From positions 1 to 12,441 of the forward strand of contig JAUXBQ010000056.1 in the NCBI GenBank assembly GCA_030619365.1: a stretch of DNA of 12,441 nt, read 5' to 3'. The notes beneath the pieces were generated by a model. That model ran no database searches. It was not told the DNA's origin and worked only from the letters and a program-made list of their open reading frames with translations. The stretch is from a candidate division FCPU426 bacterium (GTDB taxonomy: Bacteria > Oederibacteriota > JAAXVQ01 > JAUVAV01). Position 1 is the stretch's first letter; every line of letters starts with the position of its first letter. The position numbers were made by a program, and so were the translations under genes. This document shows, piece by piece, positions 1 to 6,202 of the stretch.

Positions 1-45
1 CCGGGCATGACCATTGAGGTCCAACTCCCGGAAGTGAAAAAATAA
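1..45 (+). CDS. C-terminal end of an HlyD-type periplasmic adaptor (partial)
   Basis: Only the last 14 codons and the TAA stop are inside the window. They read PGMTIEVQLPEVKK, and the 'PGM-(T/R)-(I/V)-x-V' pattern is typical of the last beta strand of HlyD/YbhG membrane-fusion proteins. In E. coli the adaptor YbhG precedes ybhF-ybhS-ybhR, and the same order is seen here, which supports the call more than the short peptide does. Such proteins bridge an inner-membrane exporter to an outer-membrane channel. The start and most of the gene are upstream of the window. Confidence 0.55.
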   Translation, partial: PGMTIEVQLPEVKK

Positions 46-49
46 AAAA

Positions 50-158
50 CTCACCACAGAGGCACAGAGGACGCAGAGAAAGAAGTGGAAGGAGTAATTA
101 TTAAAAAAAGCATTTTTCCCAATATTTCCTCTGTGGACTCTGCGTCTCTGCGGTGAAT
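50..158. repeat. Palindromic dispersed-type repeat inside the exporter operon
   Basis: The left arm (50-82) reads CTCACCACAGAGGCACAGAG followed by GACGCAGAG. The right arm (about 126-158) is close to its reverse complement, with CTCTGCGTCTCTGCGGTGAA near its end. The centre (83-125) is AT-rich. Elements with this 'CACCACAGAGGCACAGAGG' arm are familiar from many bacterial genomes, where they produce spurious reading frames of the kind HRRDAESTE or FTAETQSPQR; both kinds of frame can be read here on the minus strand. The element fills the gap between the adaptor and the first ATPase gene, and would fold as an imperfect hairpin in the operon transcript. Confidence 0.8.
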
Positions 159-176
159 AAACATTGAGGACAACAC

Positions 177-911
177 ATGTCGCAGATATCGATTGAGGTC
201 AACGAGGTCAGCAAGCGGCTGGGTCCGAACCAGGCCCTGAGCGGGATCAGCACGCGCTTCGAGTCCGCCCGGCTGCACGGCCTGATCGGTCCGGACGGCG
301 CGGGTAAAACCACGCTGCTTCGCATCCTGGTCGGGCTTCTGATCAAGGACCAGGGCAGCGTAACCTATCGCGACGGCCGGGACAAAGTTCCGTTTGCCGA
401 GGTGCGTCCGCGGATGGCGTATATGCCGCAGCAGCAAAGCCTGTATCCGGACCTGTCAGTTTCCGAGCACCTTGAGTTCTTCCGCGATCTGTATCTCATT
501 CCCAAAGAGGTCTACACCCGCCGTCGCGCCGAACTCCTGCACCTGACCCGACTGGAGCCGTTTCAGAAGCGAGCGGCCGGCAAGCTCTCGGGCGGTATGT
601 ATAAAAAACTGGGGCTCATGTGCGCGCTCCTGCAGTCGCCCACCGTGGTGCTCCTGGACGAGCCCACCAACGGCGTGGACCCGATCAGCCGCCGGGAATT
701 CTGGGACCTGCTTTACCGCCTGGTGAAGCAAAAAGTCCTGGTGATCGTGTCCACGGCCTACATGGACGAGGCCGAGCGCTGCAACCGCGTGCACGCCCTG
801 GATGCCGGCAGGGTGCTGGCCGCCGGCGAGCCGCGCGCCCTGCTGCAAAAGGCGGGCGCGGACAATTTCGAGAAGTTTTTTCAGCGCCGGGCCTGGGAAG
901 CCATAGCATGA
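177..911 (+). CDS. ABC exporter ATPase, equivalent to the N-terminal half of YbhF
   Basis: This 244-residue protein is a single nucleotide-binding domain of an ABC-2 type exporter. Walker A is GPDGAGKT (38-45), the Q-loop is at MPQQ (83-86), the signature is LSGGM (137-141), and Walker B with the D-loop is LLDEP...GVDP (159-169). The H-loop position reads STAYMDEAE (192-200), so the switch histidine is alanine. The N-terminal domain of YbhF is similar there. The start is the ATG at 177, with GAGG at 166-169 as ribosome binding site. The stop overlaps the next ATG (ATGA, 908-911), so the two ATPases should be made in equal amounts and probably pair as a heterodimer. The substrate is unknown; YbhFSR-type pumps are linked to drugs and cations. 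Confidence 0.9.
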   Translation: MSQISIEVNEVSKRLGPNQALSGISTRFESARLHGLIGPDGAGKTTLLRILVGLLIKDQGSVTYRDGRDKVPFAEVRPRMAYMPQQQSLYPDLSVSEHLEFFRDLYLIPKEVYTRRRAELLHLTRLEPFQKRAAGKLSGGMYKKLGLMCALLQSPTVVLLDEPTNGVDPISRREFWDLLYRLVKQKVLVIVSTAYMDEAERCNRVHALDAGRVLAAGEPRALLQKAGADNFEKFFQRRAWEAIA

Positions 912-1840
912 AAAAAAACCAGCTGGCCGTGCAAGCCAGGCACTTGAGCGTCCGTTTTGGAACCTTTACGGCCGTGGACGATATCTCCTTCGCGGTCCGC
1001 CCGGGCGAGATCTTCGGCTTTCTCGGGGCCAACGGCGCGGGCAAGACCACCACCATCCGGGTTTTGTGCGGATTGCTGATTCCTTCCGCGGGCCAGGCCT
1101 GGGTCGCGGGCCTGGATTGTCAGACCCAGGCCGCGGACGTGAAGACCAAGGTGGGATACATGTCCCAGCGCTTTACCTTGTACAGTGATCTTACCGTGGC
1201 CGAGAATCTCGCGTTTACCGCGGCGCTGCGCAAACTCGACACGCGCACCCTGCAACGCCGGACCCGGGAATTGTTTGATTTCATTCACTTTGACTATCCG
1301 CAGAACAGCATGGTGAGTGATCTGCCCGGCGGCATCAAACAGCAACTCGCCCTGGCCGCCGCGCTCTTGCACGATCCGCCCATTATTTTTCTGGATGAGC
1401 CGACCGCCGGGGTGGCTCCGGCCGTGCGGGCCCGCTTCTGGAGCCTGATCCGTCAACTGGCCCGGGCGGGCAAGACCATTTTCGTCACCACCCACTATTT
1501 GGACGAAGCGGAGAACTGCCGCCGCATTGCCCTGATGCGCGATGGCCAGATCATCGCCCTGGACAGCCCCCGGCGCTTGAAAGCCTCGGCTTTTCCCGAG
1601 CCGGTACTGGAGATTGAGCCCCAGCCCGGGACTTCGCGCGAGTGGCTCAGAAAGCTAAAGCTCGATCCCCGCGTGGCGCGCATCCAGCCGCACGGCCGCC
1701 GTTATCACGTGCTGGTTTTGAACGGGCCAGCCTGGCAGGGCATCGCCCGCCGTCTGCCTAAAACCCTCAGCCTGCGCCGGATTCAGCCCTCGCTGGAGGA
1801 CGTATTTATTCGCCTGGTGGAAGCAGAGGTAAGCGCGTGA
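908..1840 (+). CDS. ABC exporter ATPase, equivalent to the C-terminal half of YbhF
   Basis: This 310-residue protein is a nucleotide-binding domain (about 5-230) with a C-terminal extension of about 80 residues, as in many ABC-2 exporter ATPases. Walker A is GANGAGKT (40-47), the Q-loop is MSQ (85-87), Walker B is FLDEP (161-165), and the H-loop is TTHYLDEAE with H196. The signature is LPGGIKQ (139-145) instead of LSGGQ, and the D-loop is GVAP instead of GVDP, so a serine and an aspartate are missing. The frame is open back to 620, but that part overlaps the first ATPase gene; the ATG at 908 in the ATGA overlap is the natural start. The stop overlaps the next GTG (GTGA, 1837-1840). It probably pairs with the preceding ATPase to drive the two permeases. 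Confidence 0.9.
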   Translation: MKKNQLAVQARHLSVRFGTFTAVDDISFAVRPGEIFGFLGANGAGKTTTIRVLCGLLIPSAGQAWVAGLDCQTQAADVKTKVGYMSQRFTLYSDLTVAENLAFTAALRKLDTRTLQRRTRELFDFIHFDYPQNSMVSDLPGGIKQQLALAAALLHDPPIIFLDEPTAGVAPAVRARFWSLIRQLARAGKTIFVTTHYLDEAENCRRIALMRDGQIIALDSPRRLKASAFPEPVLEIEPQPGTSREWLRKLKLDPRVARIQPHGRRYHVLVLNGPAWQGIARRLPKTLSLRRIQPSLEDVFIRLVEAEVSA

Positions 1841-2958
1841 GCAGCGGATTTCAAGTCAATCGCGCCGCGTCCATCACCCGCAAGGAAGTGCGGCATATTT
1901 TCCGTGATCCGTTCACCCTGGGCTGGGCGTTTGGCCTGCCGCTTTTTTTCGTGATCTTTTTTGGCTACGCCATCGATTTTAATGTGAAAGAAGTGCGCCT
2001 GGTGGTGAGCGATCAGGACAATAGCCGGGCTTCCCGGCAGTTGCTGGAGGTTTTCAGCGGTTCGAAATATTTTAAGCTTTCCCAGCTCCCGCCCGGTGTG
2101 AGTCCGCAGCGGGATCTCTCCCGTGAGCGCGCCAAGGGTGTGCTGCTGATTGAGCCCGGAATGGGAGAGGCGCTGGGATCCGGCAAGCCGTACCAGATCC
2201 AATTGCTGCTGGATGGCGCGGATAATTCCACGGCCGGAATAATCATCTCCTACCTGGCCGGTATTCAGCAGGCCGCCGGGAAGCGGCTGCTCAACCAAAC
2301 CCGGTCCGCCCCGGTCCGGCTACAAACCCGTTTTCTTTTCAATCCGGAACTCAGCAGTCCGTGGTTTGTGGTGCCGGGATTGCTGGCCGTGGTCATGGGG
2401 GTTTTGGCCATTATGCTAACCGCCTTGACCGTGGCCCGGGAGTGGGAATCCGGCTCCATGGAACTTCTGCTTTCCACGCCGGTAAAACCGCTGGAGATTA
2501 TCCTGGGGAAACTCACACCCTATTTAGTGCTGTCCCTGCTGGCCGTGGCCATGATTTACCTGGTGGCCCGTCTGCAGTTCGGGCTGCCTTTTCGCGGGAG
2601 CCAGCCCCTGTTCCTGGTGGGGGTGATCCTGTTTCTCACCCTGTGCCTGGCCCAGGGCCTGCTGATTTCGGTCGTGACCCGGCAACAGGCCCTGGCCGTG
2701 CAACTGGCCTTTTTAGCCGGACTGCTGCCGCCGCTGCTGCTTTCCGGTTTTATTTTCCCGGTGGAGAGCATGCCGGCCTTTTTTCAGTATCTCACCATGC
2801 TGATACCCGCGCGCTGGTTTATCGTCATCAGCCGTGGCTTGTTTTTAAAAGGATCAGGCGTGGTGGAGCTGGCTGTGCCGCTGGGCATGCTGCTGGGTAT
2901 GAACCTGTTGTTGGTGGCCGCGGCCCTGAAGCGGTTTAAAAAGGATTTAGAGCCATGA
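1837..2958 (+). CDS. ABC-2 type permease (YbhS-like)
   Basis: This 373-residue membrane subunit starts at a GTG that overlaps the previous stop codon. It has the standard ABC-2 exporter layout. The first membrane helix is at about 28-46, after a cytosolic start containing KEVRHIFRDP, and a large extracytoplasmic domain spans about 50-170. Five more helices follow at roughly 177-199, 228-247, 257-281, 288-309 and 343-365. The segment AREWESGSMELLLSTPV after the second helix is the conserved cytosolic coupling region that contacts the ATPase. It is about the size of E. coli YbhS and overlaps the next gene by 4 bases, so it most likely forms a heterodimer with that second permease. The exported substrate cannot be read from the sequence. 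Confidence 0.9.
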   Translation: MSSGFQVNRAASITRKEVRHIFRDPFTLGWAFGLPLFFVIFFGYAIDFNVKEVRLVVSDQDNSRASRQLLEVFSGSKYFKLSQLPPGVSPQRDLSRERAKGVLLIEPGMGEALGSGKPYQIQLLLDGADNSTAGIIISYLAGIQQAAGKRLLNQTRSAPVRLQTRFLFNPELSSPWFVVPGLLAVVMGVLAIMLTALTVAREWESGSMELLLSTPVKPLEIILGKLTPYLVLSLLAVAMIYLVARLQFGLPFRGSQPLFLVGVILFLTLCLAQGLLISVVTRQQALAVQLAFLAGLLPPLLLSGFIFPVESMPAFFQYLTMLIPARWFIVISRGLFLKGSGVVELAVPLGMLLGMNLLLVAAALKRFKKDLEP

Positions 2959-4055
2959 ATCTCACCCTACGCGGATTTATGAAAAAGGAATTCCTGCAGA
3001 CTTTGCGCGATCCGAGAATGAGCTTTTTCGTGTTCGGGGCGCCGCTGTTGCAATTACTGGTTTTTGGTTACGCCATCTCCACTGAAGTGCGGAATATCCG
3101 CTTGGCCGCCCAGTACGCGCCCGGCGACCAGTTGGCGCGGCGGATTGAAGCACGAGCGCTTTCGTCGGGATGGTTCGTCCCCGTGACGCACCAGGGGGAA
3201 GATCCGTTTGCGCTCGTGCAATCCGGCCGGGCGGACGTGGCCCTGGTCGCACCGGCCGGAGGTTTAAGCCGGGCCGCGCGGCGCGGAGACGCCCGCCTGC
3301 AAGTTTTGGTGGATGCCACCAACGTGATCCAGGCCCGGGCGGTGGAGCGTTACCTGGGCGCGATTGTGCAAGGCGTTATCCAGGAGACGTTTCCCGGCCA
3401 AGCGCCCCCTTCCCCCCTGGGTCTGGAAATCCGCACGCTGTACAATCCCGCCCAGGTAACCACGTTCCACATGGTTCCGGGCGTTATGCTGATGCTGCTC
3501 AGCCTGCTCACCATCCTTTTGCCCAGTATGTCCCTGGTCCGGGAAAAAGAAACGGGCACCTTCGAAACCCTGGTTTCGGCACCGGTCAAGAACTGGGAAA
3601 TCCTGCTGGGCAAAACCCTGCCGTTTATGATTCTGGGCTTGGTGCTCGTGCATTTGATTTTTCTGGCCGCGGTCCTGATTTTCGGACTGCCCATGCGTGG
3701 CGCGTACTGGAAGTTTCTGCTGGCAGCCGTCATGTTTATCATCTCCACCATTTCGGTGGGCACCATGATTTCCACGATCTCGCGCGGCCAGCAGCAAGCC
3801 ATGATGGGCAGCTTCTTTTTCCTCTTTCCGGCCATCATGCTTTCGGGCATGATGTTCCCGCTGGAAAACATGCCGCAGGCCCTCGTGTGGGCGGCCTATC
3901 TTAATCCCCTCAAATACATGCTGACCCTGCTGCGCAACATTCTGCTCAAGGGCGGGGATGACTGGGTATTTTGGACCAACCTCGGCGCCTTGGCAATCCT
4001 GGCTCTGGCAGCCGCGACCTTCAGTTTCAAACGCTTCCGCCAGACGCTGAACTAG
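2955..4055 (+). CDS. ABC-2 type permease (YbhR-like)
   Basis: This 366-residue protein is the second membrane subunit and a paralogue of the preceding permease. It begins with a short cytosolic helix containing KKEFLQTLRDPR. The first membrane helix is at about 22-41, with an extracytoplasmic domain to about 170. Five helices follow at about 173-195, 222-243, 252-273, 279-300 and 336-357. The coupling segment VREKETGTFETLVSAPV lies just after the second helix. The ATG at 2955 sits in an ATGA overlap with the previous stop. It is the last gene of the operon. I see no clear terminator in the 48 bases between its stop and the next promoter, so read-through toward the cold-shock gene is possible. 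Confidence 0.9.
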   Translation: MNLTLRGFMKKEFLQTLRDPRMSFFVFGAPLLQLLVFGYAISTEVRNIRLAAQYAPGDQLARRIEARALSSGWFVPVTHQGEDPFALVQSGRADVALVAPAGGLSRAARRGDARLQVLVDATNVIQARAVERYLGAIVQGVIQETFPGQAPPSPLGLEIRTLYNPAQVTTFHMVPGVMLMLLSLLTILLPSMSLVREKETGTFETLVSAPVKNWEILLGKTLPFMILGLVLVHLIFLAAVLIFGLPMRGAYWKFLLAAVMFIISTISVGTMISTISRGQQQAMMGSFFFLFPAIMLSGMMFPLENMPQALVWAAYLNPLKYMLTLLRNILLKGGDDWVFWTNLGALAILALAAATFSFKRFRQTLN

Positions 4056-4103
4056 TCCCCCGGCGGCCCGCGACGTGTTTTCCGCAAATTGCCGAAAGAG
4101 GGT

Positions 4104-4132
4104 TTGACAAGGTTTGCCCGAAATGCTAAAGT
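4104..4132 (+). promoter_or_regulatory. Sigma70-type promoter of the cold-shock gene
   Basis: A perfect -35 box TTGACA (4104-4109) is followed by a 17-base spacer and TAAAGT (4127-4132) as -10. Transcription would begin near 4139, giving a leader of about 64 bases that ends in a strong AGGAGG (4187-4192), 10 bases before the ATG. Long leaders are common in cold-shock mRNAs, but I could not identify a defined thermosensor fold. Confidence 0.75.
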
Positions 4133-4202
4133 TCACACACGGAGCTGATGGAAAGCGTTTTTTTCCTAGCACCCGTTATTCAAATCAGGAGGAAGTTGAT
4201 TC

Positions 4203-4409
4203 ATGTCAGTGCAAGGAAAAGTCAAGTGGTTCAACGCAGCAAAGGGTTACGGATTTTTGGAGCAGGATGGCGGCAAAGATGTATTCGTGCATTTTTCCGC
4301 GATCCAGGGCGATGGATTCCGTTCCCTGAACGAAGGTGAAACCGTCGAATTCGAGATCATTGATGGCCCCAAAGGCGCGCAAGCGGCAAACGTGACGAAG
4401 CCCAGCTAA
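4203..4409 (+). CDS. csp: Cold-shock domain protein (CspA family)
   Basis: This 68-residue protein is a complete single cold-shock domain, an OB fold that binds single-stranded RNA and DNA and melts secondary structure. It begins [20 protein letters not shown]. The RNP1-like motif KGYGFLEQ (about 14-21) and the RNP2-like motif DVFVHFSAI (about 26-34) supply the aromatic residues that stack on nucleic acid. Length and end point match the usual 65-70 residues of the family, and no extra domain is present. Its own promoter upstream and a strong terminator downstream make it a single-gene unit between two unrelated operons. Whether it is cold-induced or constitutive cannot be told from the sequence. 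Confidence 0.97.
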   Translation: MSVQGKVKWFNAAKGYGFLEQDGGKDVFVHFSAIQGDGFRSLNEGETVEFEIIDGPKGAQAANVTKPS

Positions 4410-4443
4410 ACAGACACACGGTTAGCAATTCACCGAAGAAAAT

Positions 4444-4474
4444 AAAAACGGCCCTTCGGGGCCGTTTTTTTTTT
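4444..4474 (+). terminator. Rho-independent terminator of the cold-shock gene
   Basis: The stem CGGCCC (4449-4454) and GGGCCG (4459-4464) closes a TTCG loop, the extra-stable C(UUCG)G tetraloop. Five A residues before the stem can pair with the first T residues of a run of ten (4465-4474). This is a textbook intrinsic terminator, 35 bases after the csp stop codon. Confidence 0.95.
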
Positions 4475-4482
4475 GGTATAAT
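4474..4482 (+). promoter_or_regulatory. Extended -10 promoter for the reductase operon
   Basis: TGGTATAAT is a perfect TATAAT (4477-4482) with the TG of an extended -10 element. It directly abuts the last T of the csp terminator. No good -35 box exists at the expected distance, because that place is taken by the terminator stem; extended -10 promoters can work without one. A start near 4489 would put the short hairpin GCGGCC-GGA-GGCCGC (4487-4501) at the very 5' end of the mRNA. Confidence 0.6.
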
Positions 4483-4547
4483 ACACGCGGCCGGAGGCCG
4501 CCCGGAGCGGGTGAGCCGCCAGCGAACAGCGGAAAGGAGCGGCCGGG

Positions 4548-5534
4548 ATGGGACTGGAGTTCAAACTCGATCTGCCGAGCGGAACCAACCTGAAAGCCGG
4601 GGAAGAGAAGGAGCAACTATTCGACCTGGCCATCGTGGGTGGCGGCCCGGCCGGCTTGACGGCCGCGATGTACGCGCTGCGCAAGCAACTGTACGTGGTC
4701 CTGATTTCGCCGGACCTGGGCGGCCAGGTGCTGTTAACGCGCGGCGTGGAAAATTACATGGGATACCAGTACATTACGGGACCGGAGCTGGCGCGGAAAT
4801 TTTCCGCCCAGGTGCGGCAATTTACCCTTAAACTGGCGCAGGGCGAGAGCGTGACCCGCTTCAGCCAGGACGGCAAGGGTCTCTTCCAACTGGTCACCAG
4901 CACGGACCGGTTCATCACCGCCCGCAGCGTGATCCTGGCCACGGGCAAGCGGTCCCGCCCCCTGAACGTGCCCGGGGAACAGGAATACCTGGGGCGCGGT
5001 GTCTCCTTGTGCGCGGTCTGCGACGGCCCGTTTTTCAAGGAGCTACCGGTGGTGATCGTGGGCGGCGGCAACTCAGCCATTTCCGCCGCGCTGGACATGC
5101 TGGACCTGGGCAGCCCTGTGACCGTGGTAAACGTGGCGGACGGCTGGCAGGCGGATTCGGTGCTGATGGACCAACTGCGGGACCGGGTCACGCTGCTGGA
5201 CGCGCACAAGGTGACGGAAATTCACGGAGACAAAGAAAAGGTCTCCGGTGTCAAAATAACCCCCAGGGACGGGGGCGCCGAGCGCACGCTGGATGTGCGC
5301 GGGGTGCTGATCGAGATCGGGCTGTTGCCCAACACCGAAGCCTTGGCGGGGTTCGTGGCGTTGAATGCCCGCCAGGAAGTTCTCACCGATTGTTTCAGCC
5401 GGACCTCGCGGCCGGGGGTTTTCGCGGCCGGCGACTGTACCAGTGTACCGGAAAAACAGATCATCATCGCGGCCGGCGACGGCGCCAAGGCCGCGCTGGC
5501 AGCGCACCGGTTCTTGAAGCACATTCCCGACTAG
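4548..5534 (+). CDS. Thioredoxin reductase-like flavoprotein resembling the C-terminal part of AhpF
   Basis: This 328-residue FAD- and NAD(P)H-binding disulfide reductase has the FAD motif GGGPAG (31-36), ATG at 131-133, the redox centre CAVC (155-158), the second nucleotide site GGGNSAISAA (172-181), and the FAD-closing motif GVFAAGDCTSVPEKQ near the end. Length fits TrxB, with about 24 extra N-terminal residues. Where NADPH-specific TrxB has the phosphate-binding HRR, this protein has NVADGWQAD (195-203), like AhpF. The end, GDCTSVPEKQIIIAAG, also resembles AhpF. NADH is therefore the more likely donor. The ATG at 4548 has AAGGAG (4534-4539) upstream. The following gene encodes a protein resembling the N-terminal half of AhpF, its probable electron acceptor. 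Confidence 0.93.
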   Translation: MGLEFKLDLPSGTNLKAGEEKEQLFDLAIVGGGPAGLTAAMYALRKQLYVVLISPDLGGQVLLTRGVENYMGYQYITGPELARKFSAQVRQFTLKLAQGESVTRFSQDGKGLFQLVTSTDRFITARSVILATGKRSRPLNVPGEQEYLGRGVSLCAVCDGPFFKELPVVIVGGGNSAISAALDMLDLGSPVTVVNVADGWQADSVLMDQLRDRVTLLDAHKVTEIHGDKEKVSGVKITPRDGGAERTLDVRGVLIEIGLLPNTEALAGFVALNARQEVLTDCFSRTSRPGVFAAGDCTSVPEKQIIIAAGDGAKAALAAHRFLKHIPD

Positions 5535-5545
5535 GAGGATTCGTC

Positions 5546-6202
5546 ATGGCTCTACTCGATACCGCAATTCAAAAACAGGCCCAGACGGCGCTCAAGGAAA
5601 ACCCCGAGCCCGTCACCCTGCACGTGTTCACCCAAGCGATGGAATGCCAGTACTGCCGCGAGAGCCACCAACTGGCCGAAGAACTCGCCGCCCTGGCCCC
5701 GGACAAAGTCAAGGTCGAGGTGCATGATTTTGTTTCGGACAAAGCGGCGGTGGAGAAATTCAAGATCGACAAAATACCGGCCCTGGCCGTGGTCGGCAAG
5801 GAGGATTATGGCGTGCGCTTCTACGGCGTGCCGGCCGGGTACGAATTCACTTCGCTGTTGTCCGGCATCAAGCTGGTCTCCCAGGGGAAAGCGGATATTT
5901 CCAAGGCCGCCCTTAGCAAGCTGGGCGCCATTACCAAGCCGCTGCAGCTCAAGGTCTTTGTAACCTTGACCTGCCCGTATTGCCCGGCCGCCGTGCACCT
6001 GGCGCACCAACTGGCGGTAGCCAGCCCGCTCATTACCGCGGAGATGATCGAGGCCTCAGAGTTTCCGCACCTGGCTGTGAAAGAGCAGGTCATGGGCGTG
6101 CCCAAAACCATAGTGGGCGGCTTCGGGGCCTTTGAAGGCGCCCTGCCGGAACCGGCCTTTGTGGACAAGGTGGTCTCCCTGGTCACCGGGGGTGCGGTTT
6201 GA
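5546..6202 (+). CDS. Two-fold glutaredoxin-like protein disulfide oxidoreductase (AhpF N-terminal domain-like)
   Basis: This 218-residue soluble protein contains two thioredoxin folds in tandem. The first has CQYC (34-37) with its cis-proline at IP (77-78); the second has CPYC (143-146) with VP (185-186). The stretches VRFYGVPAGYEFTSLL (90-105) and MGVPKTIVGG (183-192) match the pattern of the AhpF N-terminal domain. AhpF keeps only the second CxxC, so the first one here is closer to archaeal-type protein disulfide oxidoreductases. AGGAGG (5533-5538) overlaps the stop codon of the reductase gene, and the ATG follows 7 bases later, so the two are tightly coupled. The likely role is to carry electrons from the reductase to target disulfides or a peroxiredoxin. 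No ahpC is in the window. Confidence 0.9.
   Translation: MALLDTAIQKQAQTALKENPEPVTLHVFTQAMECQYCRESHQLAEELAALAPDKVKVEVHDFVSDKAAVEKFKIDKIPALAVVGKEDYGVRFYGVPAGYEFTSLLSGIKLVSQGKADISKAALSKLGAITKPLQLKVFVTLTCPYCPAAVHLAHQLAVASPLITAEMIEASEFPHLAVKEQVMGVPKTIVGGFGAFEGALPEPAFVDKVVSLVTGGAV

Noticed and set aside
51..437. Minus-strand frame with HRRDAESTEE-like translation
   Set aside because: This is the known spurious product of the palindromic repeat at 50-158 continued into the antisense of the ATPase gene.
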